Notes under the pieces: generated by a model
Told to the model about the DNA's origin: nothing
Seen by the model: the letters and a program-made list of their open reading frames with translations, nothing else
The model's database searches: none
Origin: JAENWD01 sp963796915
GTDB lineage: Bacteria > Acidobacteriota > Vicinamibacteria > Vicinamibacterales > JAENWD01
Length of the DNA: 64,000 bases
Direction: 5' to 3'
NCBI GenBank assembly: GCA_963796915.1
Contig: CAWCNI010000002.1
Span: 1,518,399-1,582,398, forward strand
Part shown: in pieces, positions 25,819-36,767 of the stretch
How the letters are laid out: every line of letters starts with the position of its first letter
Numbering within the stretch: the first letter of the stretch is position 1
Translations under genes and position numbers: made by a program

Positions 25819-27949
25819 CCGGCGTCGGGTCCTTGTGCGCGGGACGGGGCTGGCGATGGCTGCCGCGCTGGTCGCCGCGGTCCTGACGGGAGCGGCCGCG
25901 CGCGCACAGCAGGCGGAGCCCGCCGAGCTCACTCAAGCCCGGCAGCTGTTCGACGCGCTCGACTACGAGCACGCCATGCCGTTGCTCGACCGGGTGATTA
26001 CCACGCTTGAACCCACTGGCAGTCGGGACCCGGGCAGCCGCAAGGTGCTGGTCGCGGCCTACGAGATGCGCGCGCGCGCGCGATTCGGCACCGGCAATCG
26101 CGAAGGTGTGATTTCTGATTTCCGATCGCTGCTTGCCCTGGACCCGTCCTTCACGCTCGGGGAGGGCGTCTCGCCTCGCGTTGTCCAGCTGCTCGACGAA
26201 GTGAAAGCGATGACCATCGGAACCCTGGAACTGCACACGCAGCCGGGGGACGTCACAGCGACAGTCGATGGCGCGTCGGCGCCGGTTGTTGGCGGCAAGG
26301 TGTCGCTGGCGTCGGGCGCGCACACCGTGAGAATCGGGCGGGCCGGCTACAAGTCAGTCGACCAGACGGTGATGATCTCGGCCGGCCAGAGCGTGCCGCT
26401 GTCACTCACGCTGGACCGGGTGTCGAGCGTGCTGACGGTCATCAGCTCTCCACCGGATGTCGAGGTCCTGGTCAATGGCGTGAGCAAGGGCCGCACCGCG
26501 GCAGGGGCCCTGCCGGCGTCGATGGCCGGCCTGCCAGCCCAGCTTGGTGTGCCGCCTGACCAGCTGTCGTTGCCAATGCTGATCGGCGACGTACCCGGCG
26601 GCACGCTGCAGGTGGAATTGCGCCGTCCGTGTTACGCGTCCCAGGTGCGCCAGCTGCCCGTACAAGGCATGAGCGACGTGACACTCGATCCGGTGAAGTT
26701 GACACGCGCGGTCGGGGGCATGGCGATCGACAGCGAACCGGCCGGCGCCACCGTGTGGGTGGACGGCGAGTCCAAGGGCACAGCGCCAGTCAATCTCGAC
26801 TCGGTCTGCGCGGGCCTGCACATCGTGGAGTTCCGGGGCGCTTCGGGGCGCGCGGTGGAGAGGGTCTCCATCGACTCGGGCAACCGGGTCACCGTGCGTG
26901 GACGTGTGCGCCCGGCCTTCGCGCTGATCGCCGCGCCGTCGGGGCCTGACCCGCGACTGGCCGTCGAGTCCGCCTTCTCCCGCTCGACCAACATCGTGCT
27001 CTACGCGCCGCCGCTCGAGTCGACGGCCGCCGCTCTTGGACGCGAGCCGGTCGACGATGCGTGGTTTGGCCTGGCGGGCGACCTGGCAGGGACGCCGGCC
27101 GAGCGCCGCAAGCGCGCGGAGAACCTGGCCGCGGCCTTTGACGCCCAGGGCATCGCGTGGGTCAAACCCAGCCGGCCGGGATCCTCGGACATCCAACTCG
27201 CGCTGGCGGTGCCGGGCGCCGCGAACCCCGACGTCCTGACAGTGTCGCTCGACGACGCGGCAAGTGTGCAGCAGGCAATCAATCGGCTGGACTACCCGAT
27301 GGTGCTGATGAAGGCGTCGTTCGGCGCCGCGCTCGTCGACGTGCTGGACGTGAAGGGCGCAGTCGTGCTCGACGTCGATGCCGGGCAGGCCGCGGAAAAG
27401 GCAGGCCTCAAGCCCGGCGAAGTGATTCAGGCGGTGGACGGGCAGTCGGTCTCCGGCGTCTCGGACCTGGAGGCGCGGCTGGCGTCACATCAGGCCGGCG
27501 AGCGTGTAGCGCTCACCGTGCAGGGCCAGGGGGCCGGCGCCGCGGCGCGCCCGGTCAGCGTCACGCTGGGCCGTGTGCCGGTGTTGCTGGCGGGCACCGA
27601 CCGCTACATGCCGTCCAATGCCATCGTCGCAGTGCTGCGGTCGCGGTTGGCCAGCACGTCTGATCCGGAAGAGCAGGCCGCGGTGCAGCTGAATCTGGGA
27701 GCCGCGCTGCTCCGCGCCGGCGATGCCCGCGATGCGCGCGATATCCTCGAGAAGACGACGCTGCCGCCTGGCCCTGGCGTGTCCCGGGGCACCGTGCAGT
27801 ACCTGTTGGGTGAGGCCGCCGAGGATGCGGGGGATCGAGGCGCGGCAGCGCTGTCGTATACCGCGGCCAGTCAAGCGGAAGGGCGTCTCTCGGCGGACGG
27901 GCCGCTTGTCAAGAGCCTGGCGGCGAGGGCTCTGGAGCGCCTGAAATAG
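25799..27949 (+). CDS. Exported TPR-PEGA-PDZ protein
   Basis: 716 residues from GTG 25799, overlapping the upstream gene by 20 bases. A longer frame from 25583 is only the open frame inside that gene. An arginine-rich N-terminus and hydrophobic segment (RRRVLVRGTGLAMAAALVA) make a signal peptide ending at ARAQQ. TPR-like units come first, then PEGA-type repeats at about 139-200, 210-300 and 305-367 (GTLELHTQPGDVTATVDG; VLTVISSPPDVEVLVNG; GGMAIDSEPAGATVWVDG). A middle domain of unknown fold precedes a PDZ domain at ~518-580 (AAEKAGLKPGEVIQAVDG) and C-terminal TPRs. No protease domain was seen, so it is probably a scaffold. Confidence 0.8.
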   Translation: MSSFSSNRRRVLVRGTGLAMAAALVAAVLTGAAARAQQAEPAELTQARQLFDALDYEHAMPLLDRVITTLEPTGSRDPGSRKVLVAAYEMRARARFGTGNREGVISDFRSLLALDPSFTLGEGVSPRVVQLLDEVKAMTIGTLELHTQPGDVTATVDGASAPVVGGKVSLASGAHTVRIGRAGYKSVDQTVMISAGQSVPLSLTLDRVSSVLTVISSPPDVEVLVNGVSKGRTAAGALPASMAGLPAQLGVPPDQLSLPMLIGDVPGGTLQVELRRPCYASQVRQLPVQGMSDVTLDPVKLTRAVGGMAIDSEPAGATVWVDGESKGTAPVNLDSVCAGLHIVEFRGASGRAVERVSIDSGNRVTVRGRVRPAFALIAAPSGPDPRLAVESAFSRSTNIVLYAPPLESTAAALGREPVDDAWFGLAGDLAGTPAERRKRAENLAAAFDAQGIAWVKPSRPGSSDIQLALAVPGAANPDVLTVSLDDAASVQQAINRLDYPMVLMKASFGAALVDVLDVKGAVVLDVDAGQAAEKAGLKPGEVIQAVDGQSVSGVSDLEARLASHQAGERVALTVQGQGAGAAARPVSVTLGRVPVLLAGTDRYMPSNAIVAVLRSRLASTSDPEEQAAVQLNLGAALLRAGDARDARDILEKTTLPPGPGVSRGTVQYLLGEAAEDAGDRGAAALSYTAASQAEGRLSADGPLVKSLAARALERLK

Positions 27950-28013
27950 GGACTTCAAGGCGTCAAATCAGAGAAAAGGGGCTCGCGGGGAGGGTCTTCC
28001 GCCGTCCGGCCTC

Positions 28014-28043
28014 TTGACCAGACATCCTCGGTTCCTGTATCCT
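28014..28043 (+). promoter_or_regulatory. Sigma70-type promoter of rpsL-rpsG-fusA-tuf2
   Basis: TTGACC at 28014-28019 and TATCCT at 28038-28043 with an 18-base spacer. Predicted start near 28050, leaving a leader of about 335 bases before rpsL. Confidence 0.6.
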
Positions 28044-28228
28044 CGTCAGGTTCTACGCTGCTAGGAAGCCCTATCTAGTGGCGAACAACCGGGAGGCGTC
28101 GACGGTTTGGCCGTCGAGCCCGGAAACAAAGACGCGTGTGGTCCCAGTGCCGCGAAGCGTCTACGGAACGTCCGACCCCAGGTCTTCAGCCGGGGCCGCG
28201 CCGCGCATCTACATTTAGGGTAGGTCAG

Positions 28229-28267
28229 GTTCCAAGCGCCGAGCCGTCAGGCTCCTAGGCTTGGAAC
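28229..28267 (+). ncRNA. Two-tier hairpin in the rpsL leader
   Basis: The outer stem GTTCCAAGC/GCTTGGAAC is perfect over nine pairs. Inside, GAGCC and GGCTC form a five-pair hairpin with loop GTCA. It is the strongest secondary structure in the leader and a candidate regulatory element. It may also be only part of a larger fold. Confidence 0.45.
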
Positions 28268-28386
28268 GCCGCTTCTGGTGGCCAGGCATGCCGCCGAGGT
28301 GGTCGAACGTTCGAGGATTGTCGTCCCGCGAGGGACGTTGATCCGGCAATGCCGTCGGGCCATCGGTCCGAGAGGCGGGAGCCACT

Positions 28387-28761
28387 GTGCCGACGATTAG
28401 CCAGCTTGTACGCAAGGGTCGCGAGCGGATTCAGTTCAAGACCAAGAGTCCGGCGCTCCAGGAAAGCCCGCAGAAGCGGGGGGTGTGTGTGCGCGTCTTC
28501 ACCCAGACGCCGAAGAAGCCGAACTCCGCGCTCCGCAAGGTGGCGCGTGTCCGGCTGACCAACGGCATCGAGGTGACGACCTACATTCCGGGCGTCGGCC
28601 ACAACCTGCAGGAGCACTCGCTGGTGCTCATCCGTGGGGGTCGTGTGAAGGACCTTCCGGGTGTGCGCTATCACGTGGTCCGCGGCACCCTCGACGCGGT
28701 CGGCGTGCAGGGTCGCAAGCAGGGCCGCTCGAAGTATGGAGCCAAGAGGCCGAAGGCTTAA
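28387..28761 (+). CDS. rpsL: 30S ribosomal protein S12
   Basis: Decoding-centre protein, 124 residues from GTG 28387 with a purine-rich GAGAGGCGGGAG upstream. TPKKPNSALRKVARVRL includes the Lys whose mutation gives streptomycin resistance; it is wild type. KDLPGVRYHVVRGTLD is the second conserved loop. First gene of the str operon here, placed after the signalling block rather than directly after rpoC. Confidence 0.98.
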   Translation: MPTISQLVRKGRERIQFKTKSPALQESPQKRGVCVRVFTQTPKKPNSALRKVARVRLTNGIEVTTYIPGVGHNLQEHSLVLIRGGRVKDLPGVRYHVVRGTLDAVGVQGRKQGRSKYGAKRPKA

Positions 28762-28764
28762 GAC

Positions 28765-29238
28765 ATGCCACGCAGACGAGAAGTTCCGAAGCGCGAACCG
28801 ACGCCGGATCCGATTTACCAGAGCGCACTGCTGACCAAGTTCATCAGCACCGTGATGCGCGACGGCAAGCGGAGCCTGGCCGAGCGGATCCTGTACGACT
28901 CGCTCAACATCATCAAGGAACGCACTGGCGACGACCCGATCAAGGTCTTCAAGAAGGCGATCGACAACGTCAAGCCGAGCCTCGAGGTGAAGTCACGGCG
29001 CGTCGGCGGCAGCAACTATCAGGTGCCGATCGAGGTGAACCCGAACCGGCGCCTCTCGCTCAGCATCCGCTGGCTGGTCGGCCACGCGCGCTCGCGCGGC
29101 GACGGCAAGACGATGCAGGAGAAGCTGGCCAACGAGCTGCTCGACGCGTCGAACCTGCGCGGTGGCGCGGTGAAGAAGCGCGAGGACACGCACCGGATGG
29201 CCGAGGCGAACAAGGCGTTCGCCCACTACCGCTGGTAG
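28765..29238 (+). CDS. rpsG: 30S ribosomal protein S7
   Basis: Primary 16S-binding protein that nucleates 30S head assembly and often autoregulates the str operon. 157 residues. MPRRREVPKREPTPDPIY and SKRSLAE-type helices are typical (here RDGKRSLAERILYDSL). VGGSNYQVPIEV is the conserved beta-hairpin. Three bases after rpsL. Confidence 0.98.
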   Translation: MPRRREVPKREPTPDPIYQSALLTKFISTVMRDGKRSLAERILYDSLNIIKERTGDDPIKVFKKAIDNVKPSLEVKSRRVGGSNYQVPIEVNPNRRLSLSIRWLVGHARSRGDGKTMQEKLANELLDASNLRGGAVKKREDTHRMAEANKAFAHYRW

Positions 29239-29262
29239 CCCGGAGCCTGGAGCCCGTAGTCA
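29239..29262 (+). repeat. Short heptamer array (CCCGGAG family), single arm
   Basis: CCCGGAG, CCTGGAG, CCCGTAG, then TCAG. It resembles a right arm of the longer inverted arrays, but no left arm is present between rpsG and fusA. Confidence 0.7.
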
Positions 29263-29273
29263 GAAGAGAGCTG

Positions 29274-29292
29274 GGCCGACCGTCAGTCGGCC
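29274..29292 (+). repeat. GGCCGAC hairpin before fusA
   Basis: GGCCGAC (29274-29280) and GTCGGCC (29286-29292) form a perfect 7-bp stem 16 bases before the fusA start. Related GGCCGAAC hairpins precede tuf2 and rpmJ. Confidence 0.7.
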
Positions 29293-29307
29293 ATTCGAGA
29301 CACTGAA

Positions 29308-31449
<2,142 letters not shown>

Positions 31450-31468
31450 AACGACGAAACGTACGTAG

Positions 31469-31488
31469 GGCTGAACGTGAGTTCGGCC
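31469..31488 (+). repeat. GGCTGAAC/GTTCGGCC hairpin before tuf2
   Basis: An 8-bp stem with one G-U pair around GTGA, 22 bases before tuf2, preceded by CGTAG. The same CGTAGGGC(C/T)GAAC start occurs before rpmJ at 45942. Confidence 0.7.
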
Positions 31489-31510
31489 GACAGACACGGA
31501 GCGCACCGCA

Positions 31511-32710
<1,200 letters not shown>

Positions 32711-32720
32711 GACGGACCAA

Positions 32721-32805
32721 CGGGCTACGGACTACAGGCTACGGCCGCCGGACGACGAACGGCGCCGGGGCTTCCTGGAGCCCGAAGCCCGGAGCCCAAG
32801 CCCGA
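32721..32805 (+). repeat. Heptamer-repeat inverted array (GGCTACG left, CCCGGAG right) before rpsJ
   Basis: The left array contains GGGCTAC, GGACTAC, AGGCTAC; the right contains CCCGAAG, CCCGGAG, CCCAAGC. It ends in GACAAGGATCAGTAA-ATG, the rpsJ ribosome-binding cassette. Confidence 0.85.
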
Positions 32806-32818
32806 CAAGGATCAGTAA

Positions 32819-33157
32819 ATGTCTGCAATGTTCAGCGACAAGATTCGCATCCGCCTGAAGGCGTACGACTACCGCGTGCTCGACCAGTCCACCGGCGAGA
32901 TCGTGGAGACGGCGCGCCGCACGGGTGCACGGCTGGCTGGCCCGATTCCGCTGCCGACCGAGCGCAACCGCTGGACGGTGCTGCGTTCGCCGCACGTCGA
33001 CAAGAAGTCGCGTGAGCAGTTCGAAATCAGGACGCACAAGCGGCTCATCGACATCTTCGAGCCCACGCCACAGACGGTGGACGCGCTGATGAAGCTCGAC
33101 CTGCCGGCTGGAGTGGACGTCGAGATCAAGGCCTTCGGCAAGGAGCACGGCAAGTAA
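32819..33157 (+). CDS. rpsJ: 30S ribosomal protein S10
   Basis: First gene of the S10 operon; also the NusE antitermination factor. 112 residues. KIRIRLKAYDYRVLDQST and LPAGVDVEIK-type ends are typical. ATG 32819 sits seven bases after AAGGA; ATG 32828 is a shorter alternative. It follows tuf2 through a heptamer array. Confidence 0.97.
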   Translation: MSAMFSDKIRIRLKAYDYRVLDQSTGEIVETARRTGARLAGPIPLPTERNRWTVLRSPHVDKKSREQFEIRTHKRLIDIFEPTPQTVDALMKLDLPAGVDVEIKAFGKEHGK

Positions 33158-33158
33158 T

Positions 33159-33245
33159 CGCAGGCTGCAGGCTGCAGGCTGCAGGCCTCAGGATGCGCGT
33201 CGCGCATGTCTGACGCCCGGAGCCCGGAGCCCGACGCCCGGAGCC
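33159..33245 (+). repeat. Heptamer-repeat array (GCAGGCT left, CCCGGAG right) before rplC
   Basis: The left arm repeats CAGGCTG four times in near-perfect tandem. A short palindrome GATGCGCG-TCGCGCATG lies in the middle. The right arm repeats CCCGGAG/CCCGACG five times. Period seven on both sides, but the arms match each other only partly. Confidence 0.85.
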
Positions 33246-33255
33246 GAGAATCATC

Positions 33256-33951
33256 ATGGTTACCGCAATTATTGGCAGAAAAGTCGGCATGACGCAGCTG
33301 TTCAGCGAGGACGGCACGGTGCAGCCGGCGACGGTGCTGAAAGCCGGCCCCTGCGTGGTCGTCCAGGCCAAGAACGGCCAGACGGACGGCTACGAGGCGG
33401 TGCAGCTGGGATTTGTCGAGGAGAAGGCCCCGAAGGTGAACCGCGCGATTGCGGGGCACTACAAGAAGGCCAACCTCCCGCCGACCCGCGTGCGCCGCGA
33501 GGTCAGTGTCGCCAAGGGCGCCGAGGCGCCGAAGGCTGGCGAGCAGGTGCTGGTCGGCACTGTCTTCGCGCTCGGCGAGCGCGTGGACGTCATCGCCACC
33601 AGCCGCGGCCTGGGCTTCCAGGGCGTCGTCAAGCGGCATCACTTTGCCGGTGGCGCGGCGACGCACGGCTCGATGTTTCACCGCGCGCCCGGGTCGATTG
33701 GCGCCAGCTCGTATCCCTCGCGCGTCGTCAAGGGCATGCGCGCGGCCGGGCACATGGGCAGCCGCCGGGTCACGACCCGCAACCTCAAGGTCGTGAAGGT
33801 GGACGCCGAGAACAACCTGCTCGTGGTCCGCGGTGCCGTGCCTGGCGCGCAGGGCGGCTACGTGCTGATTCGCAAGGCGATTGCCGCCAAGCCGGAGCCG
33901 AAGCCGCAGGCTGAAGTGGCCGTCAAGGGCAAGGCGAAGCCGAAGAAGTAG
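33256..33951 (+). CDS. rplC: 50S ribosomal protein L3
   Basis: Early-assembly protein near the peptidyl transferase centre, 231 residues. IIGRKVGMTQLFSEDG at the N-terminus, RGLGFQGVVKRH and the GSMFHRAPGSIGASSYPSRV loop are signatures. A lysine-rich C-terminal tail extends it slightly beyond the usual ~210 residues. Confidence 0.98.
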   Translation: MVTAIIGRKVGMTQLFSEDGTVQPATVLKAGPCVVVQAKNGQTDGYEAVQLGFVEEKAPKVNRAIAGHYKKANLPPTRVRREVSVAKGAEAPKAGEQVLVGTVFALGERVDVIATSRGLGFQGVVKRHHFAGGAATHGSMFHRAPGSIGASSYPSRVVKGMRAAGHMGSRRVTTRNLKVVKVDAENNLLVVRGAVPGAQGGYVLIRKAIAAKPEPKPQAEVAVKGKAKPKK

Positions 33952-33956
33952 GAACA

Positions 33957-34036
33957 ACGGGCTACAGGCTACGGACTACGGACTACGGGAATTGCCCGAA
34001 GCCGCCGAAGCCCGAAGCCCGAAGCCCGGAGCCCGT
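33957..34036 (+). repeat. Heptamer-repeat inverted array (GGCTACG / CCCGAAG) before rplD
   Basis: The left arm is GGGCTAC, AGGCTAC, GGACTAC, GGACTAC, GGG. A five-base loop follows, then CCCGAAG units ending in CCCGGAG-CCCGT. The outermost ACGGGCT and AGCCCGT match perfectly, so the whole gap can close as one hairpin. Confidence 0.88.
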
Positions 34037-34048
34037 TAGAGAACAGTC

Positions 34049-34669
34049 ATGACTGTAGATGTAGTCAATTCGCAGAACAAGAAGGTCGGCTCGGTCGACG
34101 TTCGCGACGATCTGTTCGGCGGCCGCGTGAAGACCGACCTGATCTGGGAATCGGTGGTGCGGCAGAACGCCAGCGAGCGCCGCGGCACGCACGCGACCAA
34201 GACCCGCGCCGAGGTCAGCGGCAGCGGCAAGAAGCCGTGGCGGCAGAAGGGGACCGGCCGTGCCCGCGTCGGCGAGGTTCGCAACCCGCTCTGGCGCAAG
34301 GGCGGCACCACGTTCGGCCCGCAGCCGCGCAGCTACGACTACCAGCTGCCGAAGAAGGTCGAGAGAGGCGCCCTGCGCGCCGCGCTCGCCCAGAAGCTGC
34401 AGGACGGCGCGGTGATCGTCGTCGACGCGCTGACCGCCACCGAGGTGAAGACCAAGGCCGCGGCGGCACTGCTGAAGGGCCTGGGCGCGACCGGCAAGAC
34501 GCTGGTGCTCGACGTGACGCTCGACACGAACTTCGCGCTGTCGGTGCGCAACCTCGCGGGGGTTCGCATCGTGCCGAGCAATCGCGTGACGGCGCGCGAC
34601 GTGATGGACAACCGGCGGGTCATCGCGACCCGGGCGGCGCTCGAGCGCCTGCAGGAGGTGCTGTCGTGA
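34049..34669 (+). CDS. rplD: 50S ribosomal protein L4
   Basis: Exit-tunnel protein that also autoregulates the S10 operon in enterobacteria. 206 residues. The extended loop KKPWRQKGTGRARVGEVRNPLW and the GGTTFGPQPRSY segment are typical. ATG 34049 after GAGAACAGTC. Its stop overlaps the rplW start. Confidence 0.98.
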   Translation: MTVDVVNSQNKKVGSVDVRDDLFGGRVKTDLIWESVVRQNASERRGTHATKTRAEVSGSGKKPWRQKGTGRARVGEVRNPLWRKGGTTFGPQPRSYDYQLPKKVERGALRAALAQKLQDGAVIVVDALTATEVKTKAAAALLKGLGATGKTLVLDVTLDTNFALSVRNLAGVRIVPSNRVTARDVMDNRRVIATRAALERLQEVLS

Positions 34670-34956
34670 AGCTCACCGACGTGATTCGCCGGCCGCTCGT
34701 CACCGAGAAGAGCACGATTCTCCGGGAAGACGGCAAGACGCTGGTGCTGCAGGTGGCGGTGAACGCCAACAAGATCCAGATTCGCCGGGCCGTCGAGCAG
34801 CTGTTCGGCTCGAAGGTGGCCGACGTCCGCACGACGAGCGTCGGCGGAAAGCTGAAGCGCCAGGGCAAGCACATGGGCCGGCGCCCGGATTGGAAGAAAG
34901 CGTACGTGCGGCTGCGCGAAGGCGAGAAGCTGCCGGAGTTTATAGAGGGAGCGTAG
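34666..34956 (+). CDS. rplW: 50S ribosomal protein L23
   Basis: Tunnel-exit protein, docking site for trigger factor and SRP. 96 residues from GTG 34666, overlapping the rplD stop (GTGA). VIRRPLVTEKST and GRRPDWKKAYVRL are conserved. Confidence 0.97.
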   Translation: MKLTDVIRRPLVTEKSTILREDGKTLVLQVAVNANKIQIRRAVEQLFGSKVADVRTTSVGGKLKRQGKHMGRRPDWKKAYVRLREGEKLPEFIEGA

Positions 34957-35030
34957 CAGGCGGCCGGCAGCAGGCGGCAGGCGTGACCTGTCGACCCGAT
35001 GCCAGCGGCCCGCTGCCAGCAGCCAGCTAC
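34957..35030 (+). repeat. Heptamer-repeat inverted array (GCAGGCG family) before rplB
   Basis: The left arm is GCAGGCG, GCCGGCA, GCAGGCG, GCAGGCG. The right arm is TGCCAGC, GGCCCGC, TGCCAGC, AGCCAGC. It ends at CTACGAGGATCAGCAAG-ATG of rplB. Confidence 0.88.
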
Positions 35031-35043
35031 GAGGATCAGCAAG

Positions 35044-35868
35044 ATGCCGATTCGCACATACAACCCCACGTCCCCAGGACGCCGGTTCCAGACCGTCCAG
35101 GTGTTCGACGAGATTACCGAGCAGCGCCCGTACAAGCCGCTCACCGAGCCGCTCAAGAAGACCGGCGGCCGGAACAACCGTGGCGAAGTCACGTCGTGGT
35201 GGCGTGGCGGCGGGCACAAGCGCCTCTATCGCGTGATCGACTTCAAGCGCGACAAGAAGGACATCCCGGCGAAGGTGTCGACCATCGAGTACGACCCGAA
35301 CCGCTCGGCGCGCATCGCGCTGGTGACCTACGCCGACGGCGAGAAGCGCTACATCCTGCAGCCGGCGGGCCTCAAGGTCGGCGACACGATCGTGGCCGGC
35401 GTCAGCGCGGACATCCTGCCGGGCAACACGCTGCCGCTCAAGAACATCCCGCTCGGCACGCTGCTCCACAACGTGGAGTTGAAGCCGGGCAAGGGCGGCC
35501 AGATCGCGCGCTCGGCCGGATCGTCGGTGCAGCTGGTGGCCAAGGAAGGCGAGTACGCGTCGGTGAAGATGCCGTCGGGCGAAGTCCGGCACATCAACCT
35601 CGAATGCACCGCGACCATCGGCCAGGTGGGCAACCTCGATCACGAGAACGTGTCGATCGGCAAGGCGGGCCGCAGCCGCTGGCTCGGACGCCGGCCGCAC
35701 GTGCGCGGCGTCGCGATGAACCCGGTGGATCACCCGCTCGGCGGCGGTGAAGGCAAGACCAGCGGCGGCCGGCATCCGGTGTCGCCGTGGGGCCAGCCGA
35801 CCAAGGGTTACAAGACGCGGAACAACAAGTCCACGGACAAGTTCATCGTCACCAGGCGGAAGAAGTAA
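35044..35868 (+). CDS. rplB: 50S ribosomal protein L2
   Basis: Peptidyl-transferase-centre protein, 274 residues. YRVIDFKRDK, EYDPNRSARIALVTYADG and GVAMNPVDHPLGGGEGK, with its conserved His, are present. ATG 35044 gives the standard MPIRTYNPTSPGRR start; an in-frame extension from 34999 translates the repeat spacer and is rejected. Confidence 0.98.
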   Translation: MPIRTYNPTSPGRRFQTVQVFDEITEQRPYKPLTEPLKKTGGRNNRGEVTSWWRGGGHKRLYRVIDFKRDKKDIPAKVSTIEYDPNRSARIALVTYADGEKRYILQPAGLKVGDTIVAGVSADILPGNTLPLKNIPLGTLLHNVELKPGKGGQIARSAGSSVQLVAKEGEYASVKMPSGEVRHINLECTATIGQVGNLDHENVSIGKAGRSRWLGRRPHVRGVAMNPVDHPLGGGEGKTSGGRHPVSPWGQPTKGYKTRNNKSTDKFIVTRRKK

Positions 35869-35872
35869 CGGC

Positions 35873-35937
35873 GCAGCAGGCAGTGGGCAGCGGGCAGCGG
35901 GCAGGCTGCCAGCGGCCGGCCGCCAGCCGCCAGCGAC
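35873..35937 (+). repeat. Heptamer-repeat inverted array (GGCAGCG family) before rpsS
   Basis: The left arm is GCAGCAG, GCAGTGG, GCAGCGG, GCAGCGG, GCAG. The right arm is GCTGCCA, GCGGCCG, GCCGCCA, GCCGCCA. One of the cleanest examples, with no loop between the arms. It ends at GACAAGGATCAGTA-ATG. Confidence 0.9.
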
Positions 35938-35948
35938 AAGGATCAGTA

Positions 35949-36251
35949 ATGAGCAGATCACTCAAGAAGGGCCCGTTCGTCGACACGCCGCTCCTCGAGA
36001 AAGTCGAGGCGATGAATCGCGGCGGCGACAAGAAGGTCATCAAGACCTGGTCGCGTCGATCGACGGTCGTGCCGGAGATGGTGGGCCACACGCTGGCGGT
36101 GCACAACGGCCGCAAGTTCATTCCGGTCTACGTGACCGAGAACATGGTCGGGCACAAGCTCGGCGAGTTCGCGCCGACGCGGACCTTCAAGGGTCACGCC
36201 GCGAAGGCCGAGAAGTCAGCGACGCCGGCGGCAGCGCCGGCCGGGAAGTAA
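35949..36251 (+). CDS. rpsS: 30S ribosomal protein S19
   Basis: 30S head protein, 100 residues. MSRSLKKGPFVD, KTWSRRSTVVPEMVGHTLAVH and MVGHKLGEFAPTRTFKGH are signatures. A short Ala-rich tail follows. ATG 35949 lies behind the AAGGATCAGTA cassette; upstream in-frame sequence is repeat DNA. Confidence 0.98.
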   Translation: MSRSLKKGPFVDTPLLEKVEAMNRGGDKKVIKTWSRRSTVVPEMVGHTLAVHNGRKFIPVYVTENMVGHKLGEFAPTRTFKGHAAKAEKSATPAAAPAGK

Positions 36252-36293
36252 CGCGCGGATCCCCAGGGTCCGGGCAGGCGAAGAGGGAACGAC

Positions 36294-36764
36294 ATGGTGC
36301 AAGCGGAAGCCACGGCGCGCTACATTCGCACGTCGGCACAGAAGGCGGGTCTGGTGCTCGCGCTGATTCGCGGCAATACCGTGAGCCAGGCGCGGGCCAC
36401 GCTGCAGTTCACCCGGAAGCGTGTCGCGCGCGACATCGCCAAGGTGCTGGAGTCGGCGATTGCAAACGCCCAGCTGAAGGACGGGTTCGGCGGCGACATC
36501 GAGCGGCTGTTCGTCTCGGCGTGCTATGCGAACCAGGGCCCGTCGCAGAAGCGCGTGCGGCCGGCGCCGATGGGCCGGGCGTTTCGAGTGGTGAAGCGGA
36601 CCACCCACCTGACGGTGGCGGTGACCGAGAAGCCGGTGAAGGTGGTGGCGGTGAAGGCGGCGTCCGAGACGCGTGCCGCAGCGCCGAAGACAGCCAAGGC
36701 GAAGACGGCCAAGGCGACGACGGCCGCGCCGAAGGCGCGCGCCAAGCAGGCGGACAAGGAGTAG
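36294..36764 (+). CDS. rplV: 50S ribosomal protein L22
   Basis: Lines the exit tunnel. The core spans ~110 residues, including RYIRTSAQKAGLVLALIRG and the tunnel hairpin GPSQKRVRPAPMGRA. It carries an unusual ~40-residue Lys/Ala-rich C-terminal extension (TAKAKTAKATTAAPKARAK), making 156 residues in total. Confidence 0.97.
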   Translation: MVQAEATARYIRTSAQKAGLVLALIRGNTVSQARATLQFTRKRVARDIAKVLESAIANAQLKDGFGGDIERLFVSACYANQGPSQKRVRPAPMGRAFRVVKRTTHLTVAVTEKPVKVVAVKAASETRAAAPKTAKAKTAKATTAAPKARAKQADKE

Positions 36765-36767
36765 CTC

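Larger units (their letters stand above)
27950..28386 (+). other. 437-base gap holding the str-operon promoter and a structured leader
   Basis: No convincing gene. After the promoter (28014-28043) the DNA is rich in stems: CCGGG/CCCGG enclosing CGACGG/CCGTCG (28090-28125), AGACGC/GCGTCT, GTTCCAAGC/GCTTGGAAC (28229-28267) enclosing GAGCC/GGCTC, and GTCCC-gcga-GGGAC (28322-28335). This could be a long leader of rpsL bound by S7 or S12, or could hide a separate small RNA; 6S RNA was considered but not supported. Confidence 0.5.

Noticed and set aside
18000..27949. Genomic island inserted by an integrase between rpoC and rpsL
   Set aside because: No integrase, transposase, attachment repeat or tRNA boundary was found, and base composition looks the same as the flanks.
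28050..28240. 6S RNA or another known housekeeping RNA upstream of rpsL
   Set aside because: Stems exist, but I could not find a convincing closing stem and central bubble, nor signature motifs of 6S, SRP, RNase P or tmRNA.
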